Notes: generated by a model not told the origin, from the sequence alone. A DNA stretch of 12,373 bases from Negativicutes bacterium (GCA_009930275.1 RZYP01000053.1:1-12373); one strand, 5' to 3'; shown: positions 1-6,699, counted from the stretch's first letter. A program made the numbers and translations.

Positions 1-1917
1 GTATGGGATGAATGGTCCAGAAATGATTCAAGATACAAGGCGAATGAATGCGAAAGGAAATGGGCTACCTTTGGTGGTAGCTCAAATCCTATAACAGGCG
101 GAACAATAGTACAAATGGCAAAGACCTATGGCTATATTCCGCATTCTTTTGCAGGAGACGGCTGCTTAGATTGGGATGATGTCATCGAATATGATGGCGA
201 TGGCATAACTTATGAAATACCAAAAACAATGACACCAGTTGAGCAGCTTATCCTTTATCTTGAAACTTTATTCAAACCAGAAGATTTAGTCGGATATGTA
301 ACAAATGACGTGTGGCAGGACGCTGAAGGAAAATGGATGCCATCAAAAGGTATATACAATCGTACTGCACAAGAGCTAATAGGTACACTAAAAAAGCATC
401 CAGAAGACTTAGGTGCAACGATTGGTGATTGGAAAGAAGAATGTGGTGCATGGATTCGCTTTAATCCTTTAGATGGAACAGGCGTTAAGAATGAGAACAT
501 CACTCGCTTCACTTATGCACTAGTTGAATCTGACGATATGCCTATATCAGAACAAGATGCTTTTTATCGAAAACTCGAACTACCAATAGCAGCACTTACA
601 AGCTCAGCAGGAAAGTCTATTCATGCAATCGTAAAGGTTGAAGCTAAGGATTATGAAGAATACAGAAAACGAGTGGATTTTCTATACGATTTTCTAGAAA
701 AGAACGGACTAAAGGTAGATAAGCAAAATCGCAATCCTTCGAGATTATCACGTATGCCAGGTGTCACAAGATGCGGCAAAGAACAAACATTAATCGCAAC
801 AAATATAGGTCGCAATTCTTGGATTGATTGGCTTGATTTTGTTGAGGGTGCAAATGATGAACTTCCAGGACTACAAAATTTAAAAGAACAATTACTAGAT
901 CCGCCAGCATTACCTGAAGAGCTCATTGAAGGAATACTTCGGTGCGGACATAAGATGCTTATTTCTGGATCATCAAAAGCAGGCAAATCATTCTTGCTTA
1001 TGGAACTTGCTGTGGCGTTATCAGAAGGAATGATGTGGATGGGTTTCAAATGTAAGAAATCGAGAGTGTTGTATATCAACCTAGAAATTGATTCAGCATC
1101 ATTTATTAATCGTTTTGCTGAGATTTATAAGGCATTAAAAATTACACCGAAGCATAGCGACAATATTTCTATTTGGAACCTTCGTGGACATGCTGTTCCG
1201 CTTGATAAACTAGTGCCTAAACTAATAAGAAGAATATCAAATAAGCAATACAATGCAGTAATCATCGATCCAATTTACAAGGTTATTACAGGTGATGAAA
1301 ACAATGCTTCAGAGATGGGTGCATTCTGTAATCAGTTTGACAAGATTTGTAACGAAACAGGATCGGCAGCTATTTACTGTCATCATCATTCAAAAGGTGC
1401 TCAAGGTTCAAAACGAGCAATGGATAGAGCGTCTGGTTCGGGTGTATTTGCACGTGATCCCGATGCACAACTGGATATGATCCAACTCGATGCACCAGAA
1501 GAATTTATAGCAAACTATGCCGACAACTTATCGGATACTGCATGGAAACTTGAATGTTCATTACGTGAATTCAAGAACTTCAAACCTCGCAATTTTTGGT
1601 TTAAATACCCTATCCATGTACTAGATACATCGGGTGACCTAGACAAACTTTTCTCGGAAGGTTCAACAGAAGCCAACCTAGCAAAATCAGGTAAGAGAGG
1701 TCAAACTCCCGAAACAAGAAAAGAAGAGTTTGATAGAGCATTCGATATCTGTTCTGAAGATGGAATTACAGCAAATGCGGAAACAGTAGCAGAGTATCTT
1801 GGCATAAAACCGAGAACTGTACGTGATAGAGTTAATGAATTTGCTGATAAATACAGTACGCATAAAGGTCTTATTACAAGGCATGAAAAAACTGGCGGAA
1901 AGGAAAACAACACGTAA
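1..1917 (+). CDS. Phage primase/RepA-like helicase, 5'-truncated by the window edge
   Basis: Replication protein that probably primes and unwinds phage DNA. The frame is open from base 1, giving 638 visible residues, so the ATG at 115 is internal. Residues 1-45 resemble the PriCT motif that follows primase cores (W2, W5-S6, K13, W21, then G-T-I..M-A). Residues about 170-260 resemble an archaeo-eukaryotic primase: ESDD at 176-179, SIH at 206-208, and D240 followed by N-P-S-R at 245-248. A RecA-fold ATPase of the RepA/AAA_25 type follows, with Walker A GSSKAGKS at 323-330, Walker B ending in D423, and a CHHH motif near 460. Residues about 575-638 look like a winged helix (TAETVAEYLGI-type helix-turn-helix). 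The helicase call is firm. The primase call rests on motif spacing. A repeat cluster begins inside the last codons. The protein could also be annotated simply as an AAA-family ATPase. Confidence 0.85.
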   Translation, partial: VWDEWSRNDSRYKANECERKWATFGGSSNPITGGTIVQMAKTYGYIPHSFAGDGCLDWDDVIEYDGDGITYEIPKTMTPVEQLILYLETLFKPEDLVGYVTNDVWQDAEGKWMPSKGIYNRTAQELIGTLKKHPEDLGATIGDWKEECGAWIRFNPLDGTGVKNENITRFTYALVESDDMPISEQDAFYRKLELPIAALTSSAGKSIHAIVKVEAKDYEEYRKRVDFLYDFLEKNGLKVDKQNRNPSRLSRMPGVTRCGKEQTLIATNIGRNSWIDWLDFVEGANDELPGLQNLKEQLLDPPALPEELIEGILRCGHKMLISGSSKAGKSFLLMELAVALSEGMMWMGFKCKKSRVLYINLEIDSASFINRFAEIYKALKITPKHSDNISIWNLRGHAVPLDKLVPKLIRRISNKQYNAVIIDPIYKVITGDENNASEMGAFCNQFDKICNETGSAAIYCHHHSKGAQGSKRAMDRASGSGVFARDPDAQLDMIQLDAPEEFIANYADNLSDTAWKLECSLREFKNFKPRNFWFKYPIHVLDTSGDLDKLFSEGSTEANLAKSGKRGQTPETRKEEFDRAFDICSEDGITANAETVAEYLGIKPRTVRDRVNEFADKYSTHKGLITRHEKTGGKENNT

Positions 1918-2003
1918 TCCGCCAAAAATTACAAAACTGGCGGAAAGGAAGAAAATCCCTATCTGCCACCAGAAAAAAACTGGCACAAAAACTGGCGGAA
2001 AGG
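1888..2003 (+). repeat. Three direct 16-bp TGGCGG repeats with inverted CCGCCA boxes
   Basis: AAAACTGGCGGAAAGG occurs exactly at 1888-1903, 1933-1948 and 1988-2003; a partial copy (AAAACTGGCA) precedes the third. The inverted core CCGCCA occurs at 1919-1924 and 2023-2028, and each can pair with a neighbouring TGGCGG. The first copy lies in the last codons of the primase/helicase gene and the others lie beyond its stop. Spacing is 45 and 55 bp. Iteron-like boxes beside a phage replication gene are typical of an origin, but that role is inference. Confidence 0.7.
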
Positions 2004-2036
2004 GCTTATATATAGGTAGCTACCGCCACCAGCACC

Positions 2037-2110
2037 GCTGACGCTTTGTCGTAGTAGGATAAGGGCTTCAGAATCAGCCCTATCCCTACAACAAAAGCAT
2101 CAACGTCAGC
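2037..2110. other. Long imperfect inverted repeat (structured non-coding element)
   Basis: The outer arms GCTGACG (2037-2043) and CGTCAGC (2104-2110) are exact complements. An inner stem pairs 2051-2067 with 2076-2092 through AGGGCT/AGCCCT, closing an 8-nt loop at 2068-2075, with single-base bulges. No T-run follows, so it is not a standard terminator. Together with the TGGCGG repeats it fills the 237-bp gap between the helicase gene and the RusA gene. It may be part of a replication origin or a structured leader; the sequence does not decide. Confidence 0.6.
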
Positions 2111-2154
2111 ACAAGTTTTCTGCCAGACTCAAAAACTAAAAAGGAGCGAAGTTG

Positions 2155-2568
2155 ATGAAATTATTTTTATTAATGGAACCACCTACAGTGACAGCTCAGC
2201 AAGCGAAGGTAGCGGTGGTTGGAAATAGACCTATGTTTTATAAGCCAGAGAAAGTTAAAACAGCAAGGCAAATGCTTATTAGACATCTGAAACCTTTCAA
2301 ACCACCTAGCCCGTATGAAGGTGCGATTGAGCTTCATGTTGTTTGGTTATTTCCAAAAGGTAAATCACACAAGCATAACGAATGGCGGATTACCAAGCCT
2401 GATACTGACAACCTTCAAAAAATGCTCAAAGACTGTATGACAGATGTTGGTTTCTGGAAAGATGATGCACAAGTGGTAAAAGAGACAGTTGAAAAGCGAT
2501 GGTCAGATGAACCTACAGGTATTTCAATAGAAATGGACAAATTAGATAAGATTCTAAAAGGAGGCTAG
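2155..2568 (+). CDS. rusA: RusA-family Holliday junction resolvase
   Basis: Endonuclease that cuts four-way DNA junctions arising in phage recombination and replication, probably so that branched DNA can be packaged. The 137-residue length is usual for RusA. The family signature is clear: KPDTDN at 81-86 with K89, then a DD pair at 103-104 followed by A-Q-V-V. The acidic residues D83, D85 and D103/D104 correspond to the metal-binding aspartates of the family. The start chosen is the ATG at 2155, 8 bases after AAGGAG (2141-2146); a TTG directly before it (2152) is possible but too close to the ribosome site. The gene ends 3 bases before the next start and shares a transcript with it. Confidence 0.9.
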   Translation: MKLFLLMEPPTVTAQQAKVAVVGNRPMFYKPEKVKTARQMLIRHLKPFKPPSPYEGAIELHVVWLFPKGKSHKHNEWRITKPDTDNLQKMLKDCMTDVGFWKDDAQVVKETVEKRWSDEPTGISIEMDKLDKILKGG

Positions 2569-2571
2569 TAC

Positions 2572-2985
2572 ATGGACAAAAAAACTTATTTATCAAGATA
2601 TCATAATTTGGTATTGAAAATGAATCATTTAAAAAATGATATTAATAGATGTCAGGAACTAGCAGACTCCATTCCTGGTCCTAAGTATGATGATATGCCT
2701 AGAAATCCTAATAGAAATACGGATGCACCATTTGTAAAGTGGATACTTCGTAAGATTGATAATGAGCATGAATTAGAAAGACTCGAACCTCAAGCCGAAA
2801 GATTAAGAAATGAAACTTTAGATGCTATTGCTAACATAGGTGATACAGAATTAGAATCAGTGCTTATTCATCGTTATATTTATTGGAAGTCTTGGAACGA
2901 GATATCTGATCTAATATTTGCTTCATCAAGCACTGTTAGAAGACTACATAACAAGGCTATGGAACAATTTAATATACCAGAATAA
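2572..2985 (+). CDS. DUF1492/ArpU-like late-gene regulator
   Basis: 137-residue protein with a charged, probably coiled N-terminal half (residues 1-85, rich in K, E, R, L and N) and a C-terminal helix-turn-helix resembling sigma-70 region 4 (about 92-133: ELESVLIHRYIYWKSWNEIS, then a recognition helix around SSSTVRRLHNKAM). Phage proteins of this kind (DUF1492, ArpU, RinA-like) usually sit just before the packaging genes and are thought to switch on late transcription. Here the gene ends directly before four phased 10-bp repeats and a -10 sequence, which are the obvious candidate target. A strong AAAGGAGG (2556-2563) precedes the ATG. The family call is fairly sure; the regulatory role is inferred from the fold and position. 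Confidence 0.75.
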   Translation: MDKKTYLSRYHNLVLKMNHLKNDINRCQELADSIPGPKYDDMPRNPNRNTDAPFVKWILRKIDNEHELERLEPQAERLRNETLDAIANIGDTELESVLIHRYIYWKSWNEISDLIFASSSTVRRLHNKAMEQFNIPE

Positions 2986-2986
2986 A

Positions 2987-3026
2987 ATGGCAAGGCATGA
3001 CAAGGCGTGGCAACTTGTGACAAGCA
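2987..3026 (+). promoter_or_regulatory. Four 10-bp-phased RTGRCAA repeats, probable activator site
   Basis: Four consecutive 10-base units, ATGGCAAGGC (2987), ATGACAAGGC (2997), GTGGCAACTT (3007) and GTGACAAGCA (3017), share the core RTGRCAA at exactly one helical turn. The array starts 1 base after the stop codon of the regulator gene and ends 11 bases before a -10 sequence. This arrangement fits a protein binding cooperatively on one face of the helix to recruit RNA polymerase. The adjacent DUF1492-like protein is the likely partner (inference). Confidence 0.7.
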
Positions 3027-3048
3027 AGTCTATGTGGTATGATATAAT
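3015..3048 (+). promoter_or_regulatory. Probable late promoter
   Basis: A strong -10 region TATGATATAAT (3038-3048) holds two overlapping hexamers, TATGAT and TATAAT. The better-spaced pair is TTGTGA (3015-3020) with TATGAT at 17 bases. The -35 match is weak (4 of 6) and overlaps the phased repeats, as expected for an activated promoter. Transcription would start near 3050-3056 and read into the HNH and terminase genes. Confidence 0.6.
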
Positions 3049-3071
3049 TGGCAAAAGCCATAGAGATAGTG

Positions 3072-3105
3072 AAGGTCAACAGAGTCAAATCTGCTGGCCT
3101 TTTTT
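3072..3105 (+). terminator. Terminator-like hairpin in the late leader
   Basis: AAGGTCAACAG (3072-3082) pairs with CTGCTGGCCTT (3091-3101) around an 8-nt loop, with one A-C mismatch and one G-T pair, and six T bases follow (3100-3105). It lies about 20 bases after the likely late start point and before the HNH gene. It could stop upstream readthrough, or attenuate the late transcript until antitermination. Confidence 0.6.
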
Positions 3106-3127
3106 CATGCCAAAAGGAGGAATTGCT

Positions 3128-3478
3128 GTGCCAAGTAAGCCAAAGAAACCATGTGCATTTCCTGGTTGTCCTAAACTTACTTTAGATGTTTATTGCGAAG
3201 AGCATGCTTCATTAAGACAGAAACAATATGATCGTTATAACAGAGCACCAAACCATGATAAGAAGTATGGTAACAACTGGAAACGTATACGTGGGTTGTA
3301 TGTAAAGAAGCATCCACTTTGTGAGAGATGTTTAAAGGAAGGAAGAATCACACCTGTTGAAGAGGTTCATCACATCGTACCTCTTTCTCGTGGAGGAACT
3401 AACCAGTTTAGTAATTTAATGTCGCTATGCCAAAGCTGTCATACAATAATCCATTATGAAATTGGTGACCGCAGTTGA
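3128..3478 (+). CDS. HNH endonuclease (packaging-associated)
   Basis: 116-residue HNH nuclease. The catalytic beta-beta-alpha-metal motif spans about 78-109: EVHH with H81-H82, N96, and H105/H109. It is braced by two zinc pairs, C65-x2-C68 and C101-x2-C104. A second small cysteine cluster (C9, C14, C23, H26) lies at the N-terminus. The start is GTG at 3128, 7 bases after AAAGGAGG (3113-3120); the frame is open back to 2918, but that part overlaps the regulator gene and has no ribosome site. Phage HNH proteins encoded next to terminase genes are known to help the terminase nick or cut at cos sites, and a cos-like segment lies directly downstream. That role is inferred from position. Confidence 0.88.
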   Translation: MPSKPKKPCAFPGCPKLTLDVYCEEHASLRQKQYDRYNRAPNHDKKYGNNWKRIRGLYVKKHPLCERCLKEGRITPVEEVHHIVPLSRGGTNQFSNLMSLCQSCHTIIHYEIGDRS

Positions 3479-3572
3479 TGGTAGGGGGAGTCAAATCTCT
3501 ACAAATTTTTAATTCGACACCGAGGCTGGGGTTTCGTGCGAATTTTTTTCATTTCAAAGGGGGTATTAACCG
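3479..3572. other. Candidate cos / packaging initiation region
   Basis: Non-coding gap between the HNH and small terminase genes. It contains a G-run followed by a sharp motif, GGGGGAGTCAAATCTCTA (3484-3501), then a hairpin with arms AATTCGACAC (3511-3520) and GTGCGAATT (3536-3544; one bulged A) followed by seven Ts (3543-3549). A G-rich motif of this form at this place looks familiar from HNH-terminase junctions of other Gram-positive phages and would suit a cos site. The hairpin could instead act as a terminator. The cut position cannot be read from the sequence alone. Confidence 0.5.
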
Positions 3573-4112
3573 ATGGCGAAGGACGGTACTGCTAGAGGCG
3601 GTGCAAGAATAGGTAGTGGAAAGAAACCTACCAACAAAAATAAGGTGGAAGTGTTAACTACAACCTTTGATAATATGTCGGATTTTGTTACACCAGATGA
3701 AATTGAAGGTGTCGAAGTTCCACCGATAAAAGATTATTTAAAAGCAAAGCAGAAAAATAGAAAAGACTTAAATGCTGAGGACATTTTCAAGACCACTTAC
3801 TTGTGGCTAAAGAAAAGAGGCTGTGAAAACCTGGTCGGTAATCAATTAATCGAGCAGTATGCAATGAGTGTTTCTCGTTGGATTCAATGTGAAGAAGCAA
3901 TATCAGAATTTGGTATGCTTGCAAAACATCCAACAACAGGAAATGCAATCGCCAGTCCGTTTGTTTCAATGTCGCAGGCATATATGAAACAAGTTAATCA
4001 AATCTGGTATCAAATCTATTCAATCATTCAAGACAATGGATCAGCTGAAATTGACGAGCTTGATCCACAGGATTTAATGATGGAAAAATTACTGAAAGCC
4101 AGAAAAATGTGA
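3573..4112 (+). CDS. terS: Phage terminase small subunit, P27 family
   Basis: DNA-recognition subunit of the packaging motor: it would bind the cos/pac site and present it to the large subunit. The 179 residues begin with a basic, G/R/K-rich tail (ARGGARIGSGKKP, 7-19). An acidic linker and a helical body follow, with the sequence pattern of P27-type small terminases (IFKTTYLWLKKRG, then IEQYAMSVSRWIQCEEAI, then SPFVSMSQAYMKQVNQIW). AAAGGGGG (3556-3563) lies 9 bases before the ATG. In most related phages the large subunit follows directly; here about 4.4 kb of other genes intervene. Assignment rests on sequence pattern and position. Confidence 0.82.
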   Translation: MAKDGTARGGARIGSGKKPTNKNKVEVLTTTFDNMSDFVTPDEIEGVEVPPIKDYLKAKQKNRKDLNAEDIFKTTYLWLKKRGCENLVGNQLIEQYAMSVSRWIQCEEAISEFGMLAKHPTTGNAIASPFVSMSQAYMKQVNQIWYQIYSIIQDNGSAEIDELDPQDLMMEKLLKARKM

Positions 4113-4127
4113 GAGGAGGAAATGTAA

Positions 4128-4910
4128 ATGTACGAAAAAGTAAATCCATGCCATCCAGATAAGGTAGCAGATAGAATTGCTGGTGCTATTGTTGACTTAG
4201 CATACAAGCAAGCAGAAAATCCAAGAATCGCAGTTGAGGTGTTAATTGGTCATGGTAAATGTCATATTATTGCTGAAACATCTGTGTTTATTTCTGAAGG
4301 CGATGTTCTAGATGCAGTTCATAGAATAGCTGGTGAAATCATTGTTGATTATAAAGAAGTGCCACAAGATATTAATTTAGCATATAACCAAACCGATAGA
4401 ATTCGCTGTGGGGATAATGGAATCTTTAAAGGGGTACCACTTACTAAAGAGCAAAAGAAACTATCGAAGATTGCTCATAGCATTTATGCAAAGTATCACA
4501 CTGACGGTAAATATATCCTTAATGGTGATAGATTGATTATTTGTCAAAGTAATGCTAATAAAGCTGAAATTCAAAATGAGTACCAAGAAGCTGAAATAAA
4601 TCCTATCGGTGATTGGACTGGTGGAACTGATGTAGATACTGGTGCAACTAATAGAAAGCTTGGATCTGATATGGCCGACTCAGTTACTGGCGGTGGACTT
4701 CATGGTAAAGACCTATCCAAAGCAGATGTTAGTGTAAATATCTATGCTTGTTTGAAGGCTCAAGAAACAGAAGTTCCTGTTGAACTTTGCTGTGCTATTG
4801 GCGATGAGATTATCGATGGTAGACCATATTCAGAAATCGTTGAGATCGCACGTGAGTTTATTAGTGATTTCGGTGGTTTTGAAAAATTTGCAGAATGGGG
4901 ATTAGTGTAA
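4128..4910 (+). CDS. metK: Short phage S-adenosylmethionine synthetase
   Basis: Makes S-adenosylmethionine from methionine and ATP. Active-site signatures of the family are present: CHPDKVADRI at 8-17 (H9, D11, K12), GDNG at 95-98, and a long C-terminal signature with GGTDVDTG (165-172), NRK (175-177), GGG (188-190) and GKDLSKAD (193-200), which supplies the usual lysines and aspartate (K194, K198, D200). At 260 residues it is far shorter than cellular enzymes (about 380-400). It starts almost at the HPDK motif and the middle domain is reduced, yet catalytic residues look intact. AGGAGGA (4114-4120) precedes the ATG. Its stop overlaps the methyltransferase start, which suggests that it feeds methyl donor to that enzyme. 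Activity is inferred. Confidence 0.88.
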   Translation: MYEKVNPCHPDKVADRIAGAIVDLAYKQAENPRIAVEVLIGHGKCHIIAETSVFISEGDVLDAVHRIAGEIIVDYKEVPQDINLAYNQTDRIRCGDNGIFKGVPLTKEQKKLSKIAHSIYAKYHTDGKYILNGDRLIICQSNANKAEIQNEYQEAEINPIGDWTGGTDVDTGATNRKLGSDMADSVTGGGLHGKDLSKADVSVNIYACLKAQETEVPVELCCAIGDEIIDGRPYSEIVEIAREFISDFGGFEKFAEWGLV

Positions 4911-6196
4911 TGGCAAAAACATCAGTAAAAGAATTCAAATTAGTGAATGTCGAGTTGTTAGTGCCTTATGCTAACAATGCAAGAACCCATTCAAAAGAGC
5001 AAATTAAGAAGATTCAATCATCACTTCGAGAGTTCGGTTTTATTAATCCTTTGATTATTGATAGAGAACATAACGTTCTAGCTGGGCATGGTAGGCTTGC
5101 TGCAGCCAAAGCAGAAGGCTATAAAGAGGTGCCCTGTGTATTTGTTGAGGACTTAACTGAAGCTCAAAAGAAAGCATACATTCTTGCAGATAATCGTATG
5201 GCTCTTGATGCTGGTTGGGATGAAGAACTATTAGCAGTAGAACTTGAAGGTTTATCTGATTTAGGTTTCGATTTATCACTTACTGGTTTTGATGAAAAAG
5301 AACTATCTAACCTATTCAAAAGTGATGAAGCTGAAATCGAAGATGACGATTATGATTTAACAGAAGCTTTAGAAAAAGCAGCATTCGTTGAATATGGTGA
5401 TCGCTGGATTGTTGGTCGCCATGTTTTTGTTTGTGGTGATGCTACCAATCCAGATGATGTCAATAAACTCATGGATGGCAAAAGAGCAAACTTGCTTCTG
5501 ACCGATCCGCCTTACGGAGTTTCGTTCACGAGTTCAAGTGGACTCAAGATTAAAAACGACTCACTCAAGAATGAAGAGTTCTATCAGTTCTTATTGAAGG
5601 CATTTAAGAACATGGTTGATCACTGCGAGCCTGGTGCATCGGCTTATTGTTTCCATGCAGATACAGAAGGATTGAACTTCAGAACAGCTTTTCATGATGC
5701 AGGACTGCACTTAGCAGGTTGTTGCATTTGGGTGAAAGACTCCCTGGTTTTAGGTAGATCCGATTATCAGTGGCAACATGAACCTATACTTTATGGTTTC
5801 TTAAAAAATGGTACACATCGCTGGTATTCGGATAGAAAGCAAACAACTATCTGGAACTTCAAAAAACCGAAAAGAAATGAAAATCATCCAACGAGTAAGC
5901 CACTTGACCTTCTTTCATATCCTTTAAGAAACAGCTCACAAGAGAATGCCGTTGTTGTTGATACCTTTGGTGGCTCAGGTTCCACTTTGATGGCCTGCGA
6001 ACTGACAAATAGAATCTGCTACACAATGGAAATCGATGAAAAGTATGCGTCAGTTATTCTAAGAAGATACGTGGAAAACACAGGTGATGCTGAAAATGTT
6101 TATTGTATCAGAAACGGACAAAAAGTAGCATACGCAGATGTTGTTAAGCAAGTTGACGGCAGTTCAGATAAATCTAGCACTAATGACTTGATATAA
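4910..6196 (+). CDS. ParB-domain/DNA adenine methyltransferase fusion
   Basis: Two-domain protein of 428 residues. Residues about 10-110 form a ParB/Spo0J-type domain (PYANNARTHS, INPLIID, AGHGR at 58-62, then a helical part with DNRMALDAGWD). Residues about 160-390 form an amino-methyltransferase with DPPY at 199-202 before the SAM site DTFGGSG at 351-357, which is the beta-class order. DPPY favours N6-adenine as the product; N4-cytosine is less likely. HPTSKP (326-331) is typical of phage enzymes of this kind. No restriction enzyme is nearby, so it is an orphan methylase that probably protects or marks phage DNA. The chosen ATG (4910) overlaps the metK stop as TAATG; an in-frame ATG at 4895 is an alternative. 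The last codons carry the first copy of a repeated promoter-like element. Confidence 0.9.
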   Translation: MAKTSVKEFKLVNVELLVPYANNARTHSKEQIKKIQSSLREFGFINPLIIDREHNVLAGHGRLAAAKAEGYKEVPCVFVEDLTEAQKKAYILADNRMALDAGWDEELLAVELEGLSDLGFDLSLTGFDEKELSNLFKSDEAEIEDDDYDLTEALEKAAFVEYGDRWIVGRHVFVCGDATNPDDVNKLMDGKRANLLLTDPPYGVSFTSSSGLKIKNDSLKNEEFYQFLLKAFKNMVDHCEPGASAYCFHADTEGLNFRTAFHDAGLHLAGCCIWVKDSLVLGRSDYQWQHEPILYGFLKNGTHRWYSDRKQTTIWNFKKPKRNENHPTSKPLDLLSYPLRNSSQENAVVVDTFGGSGSTLMACELTNRICYTMEIDEKYASVILRRYVENTGDAENVYCIRNGQKVAYADVVKQVDGSSDKSSTNDLI

Positions 6197-6220
6197 ATGC
6201 CGTTTAGAGCGATATATATA
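6182..6220 (+). promoter_or_regulatory. Repeated promoter-like element, copy 1
   Basis: AATGACTTGATATAAA, four variable bases, then [GC]TTTAGAG[CT] and GATATATATA. The -35-like TTGATA is at 6188-6193, and a -10-like GATATA or TATATA lies 17-19 bases later. It matches copy 2 at 33 of 39 positions. It overlaps the last codons and stop of the methyltransferase gene and drives, if active, the small gene at 6243. Conservation of TTTAGAG in the spacer suggests a regulator site as well as a promoter. Confidence 0.65.
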
Positions 6221-6242
6221 GTACCTTAAAGGAGGTATAGAA

Positions 6243-6458
6243 ATGGCAGAGAAAACAATAGAAGAATTAAGAACTGAGCTAAAGGAAACTTGTGAAAAGT
6301 ATGATACAAGATTTTCTGGGATTGAGTATTTAGTTAACTATTACATTACTTCACTGAAATGGACTGAGAAAGAAGCACTCGAATATGCGTTGAAGTTATT
6401 TCACAATGGAACAATCACACAGATTAAATTGATAGGTAAAGATGGTAACGAATTATGA
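6243..6458 (+). CDS. Small phage protein of unknown function
   Basis: 71-residue, charged protein (many E and K) predicted to be mostly helical: EKTIEELRTELKETCEKYD at the N-terminus, then a hydrophobic-aromatic stretch (YLVNYYITSLKW) and EKEALEYALKLFHNG. No signal peptide, membrane segment or metal-binding motif is visible, and I recognise no family. AAAGGAGG (6229-6236) gives a clear start. Its stop overlaps the start of the next gene as ATGA, so the two are probably translated together from the promoter-like element at 6182. It may act with the DUF4314 protein, but nothing shows how. Confidence 0.75.
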   Translation: MAEKTIEELRTELKETCEKYDTRFSGIEYLVNYYITSLKWTEKEALEYALKLFHNGTITQIKLIGKDGNEL

Positions 6459-6682
6459 TAACCAAAAAACAACTTGCTGAATTAAGAACCACGTATCCAA
6501 AAGGTACAAGGATCGAACTACTGAAGATGGACGATTTTCAAGCACCGCCAATTGGCTCAAAAGGAACGGTTGTTGGAGTTGATGATATTGGCTCATTTTT
6601 AGTTCAATGGGACAACGGAAGTTCGCTCAATCTTATATATGGCGAAGACCTATTTAAAGTAATAACCGATGACAAAGTTTGA
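6455..6682 (+). CDS. DUF4314 domain protein
   Basis: 75-residue protein matching the DUF4314 pattern: YPKGTRIELLKMDD (14-27), PPIGSKGTVVGVDDIGS (31-47), then VQWDNGSSLNLIYGEDLF. The glycine-rich alternation looks like a small beta-barrel (SH3-like) fold. DUF4314 proteins are common in mobile elements of Bacillota and have no settled function that I know. The ATG overlaps the previous stop by 4 bases (ATGA), indicating coupled translation. The TGA stop lies inside a 10-bp-arm palindrome, so transcription or translation end here may be linked to that site. Confidence 0.8.
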   Translation: MITKKQLAELRTTYPKGTRIELLKMDDFQAPPIGSKGTVVGVDDIGSFLVQWDNGSSLNLIYGEDLFKVITDDKV

Positions 6683-6699
6683 TATATAAATATATCAAA
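6678..6699. promoter_or_regulatory. Perfect 10-bp palindrome, candidate operator
   Basis: Arms TTTGATATAT (6678-6687) and ATATATCAAA (6690-6699) are exact complements around AA. Both contain TTGATATA, the word that forms the -35 part of the two repeated promoter-like elements; copy 2 begins 22 bases further on. With no G/C-rich stem or T-run it is a poor terminator, and dimeric regulator binding is more likely (inference). Confidence 0.55.

Noticed and set aside
115..117. ATG as the start of the primase/helicase gene
   Set aside because: The same frame is open to base 1 and encodes a PriCT-like motif; no ribosome site precedes 115.
255..1079. Minus-strand open frames at 255-512 and 651-1079
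   Set aside because: They lie wholly opposite the well-supported replication gene, have no family pattern and no ribosome sites.
1888..2003. CRISPR array
   Set aside because: Only three 16-bp units with unequal spacing (45 and 55 bp), partly coding, and no cas genes.
1823..2041. 72-codon + strand frame with repeated KLAERK
   Set aside because: The repeated residues only reflect the 16-bp DNA repeats; most of it overlaps the helicase gene and no ribosome site was seen.
2918..3127. Longer N-terminus for the HNH protein
   Set aside because: It overlaps the regulator gene, the phased repeats and the promoter; the GTG at 3128 has a strong ribosome site.
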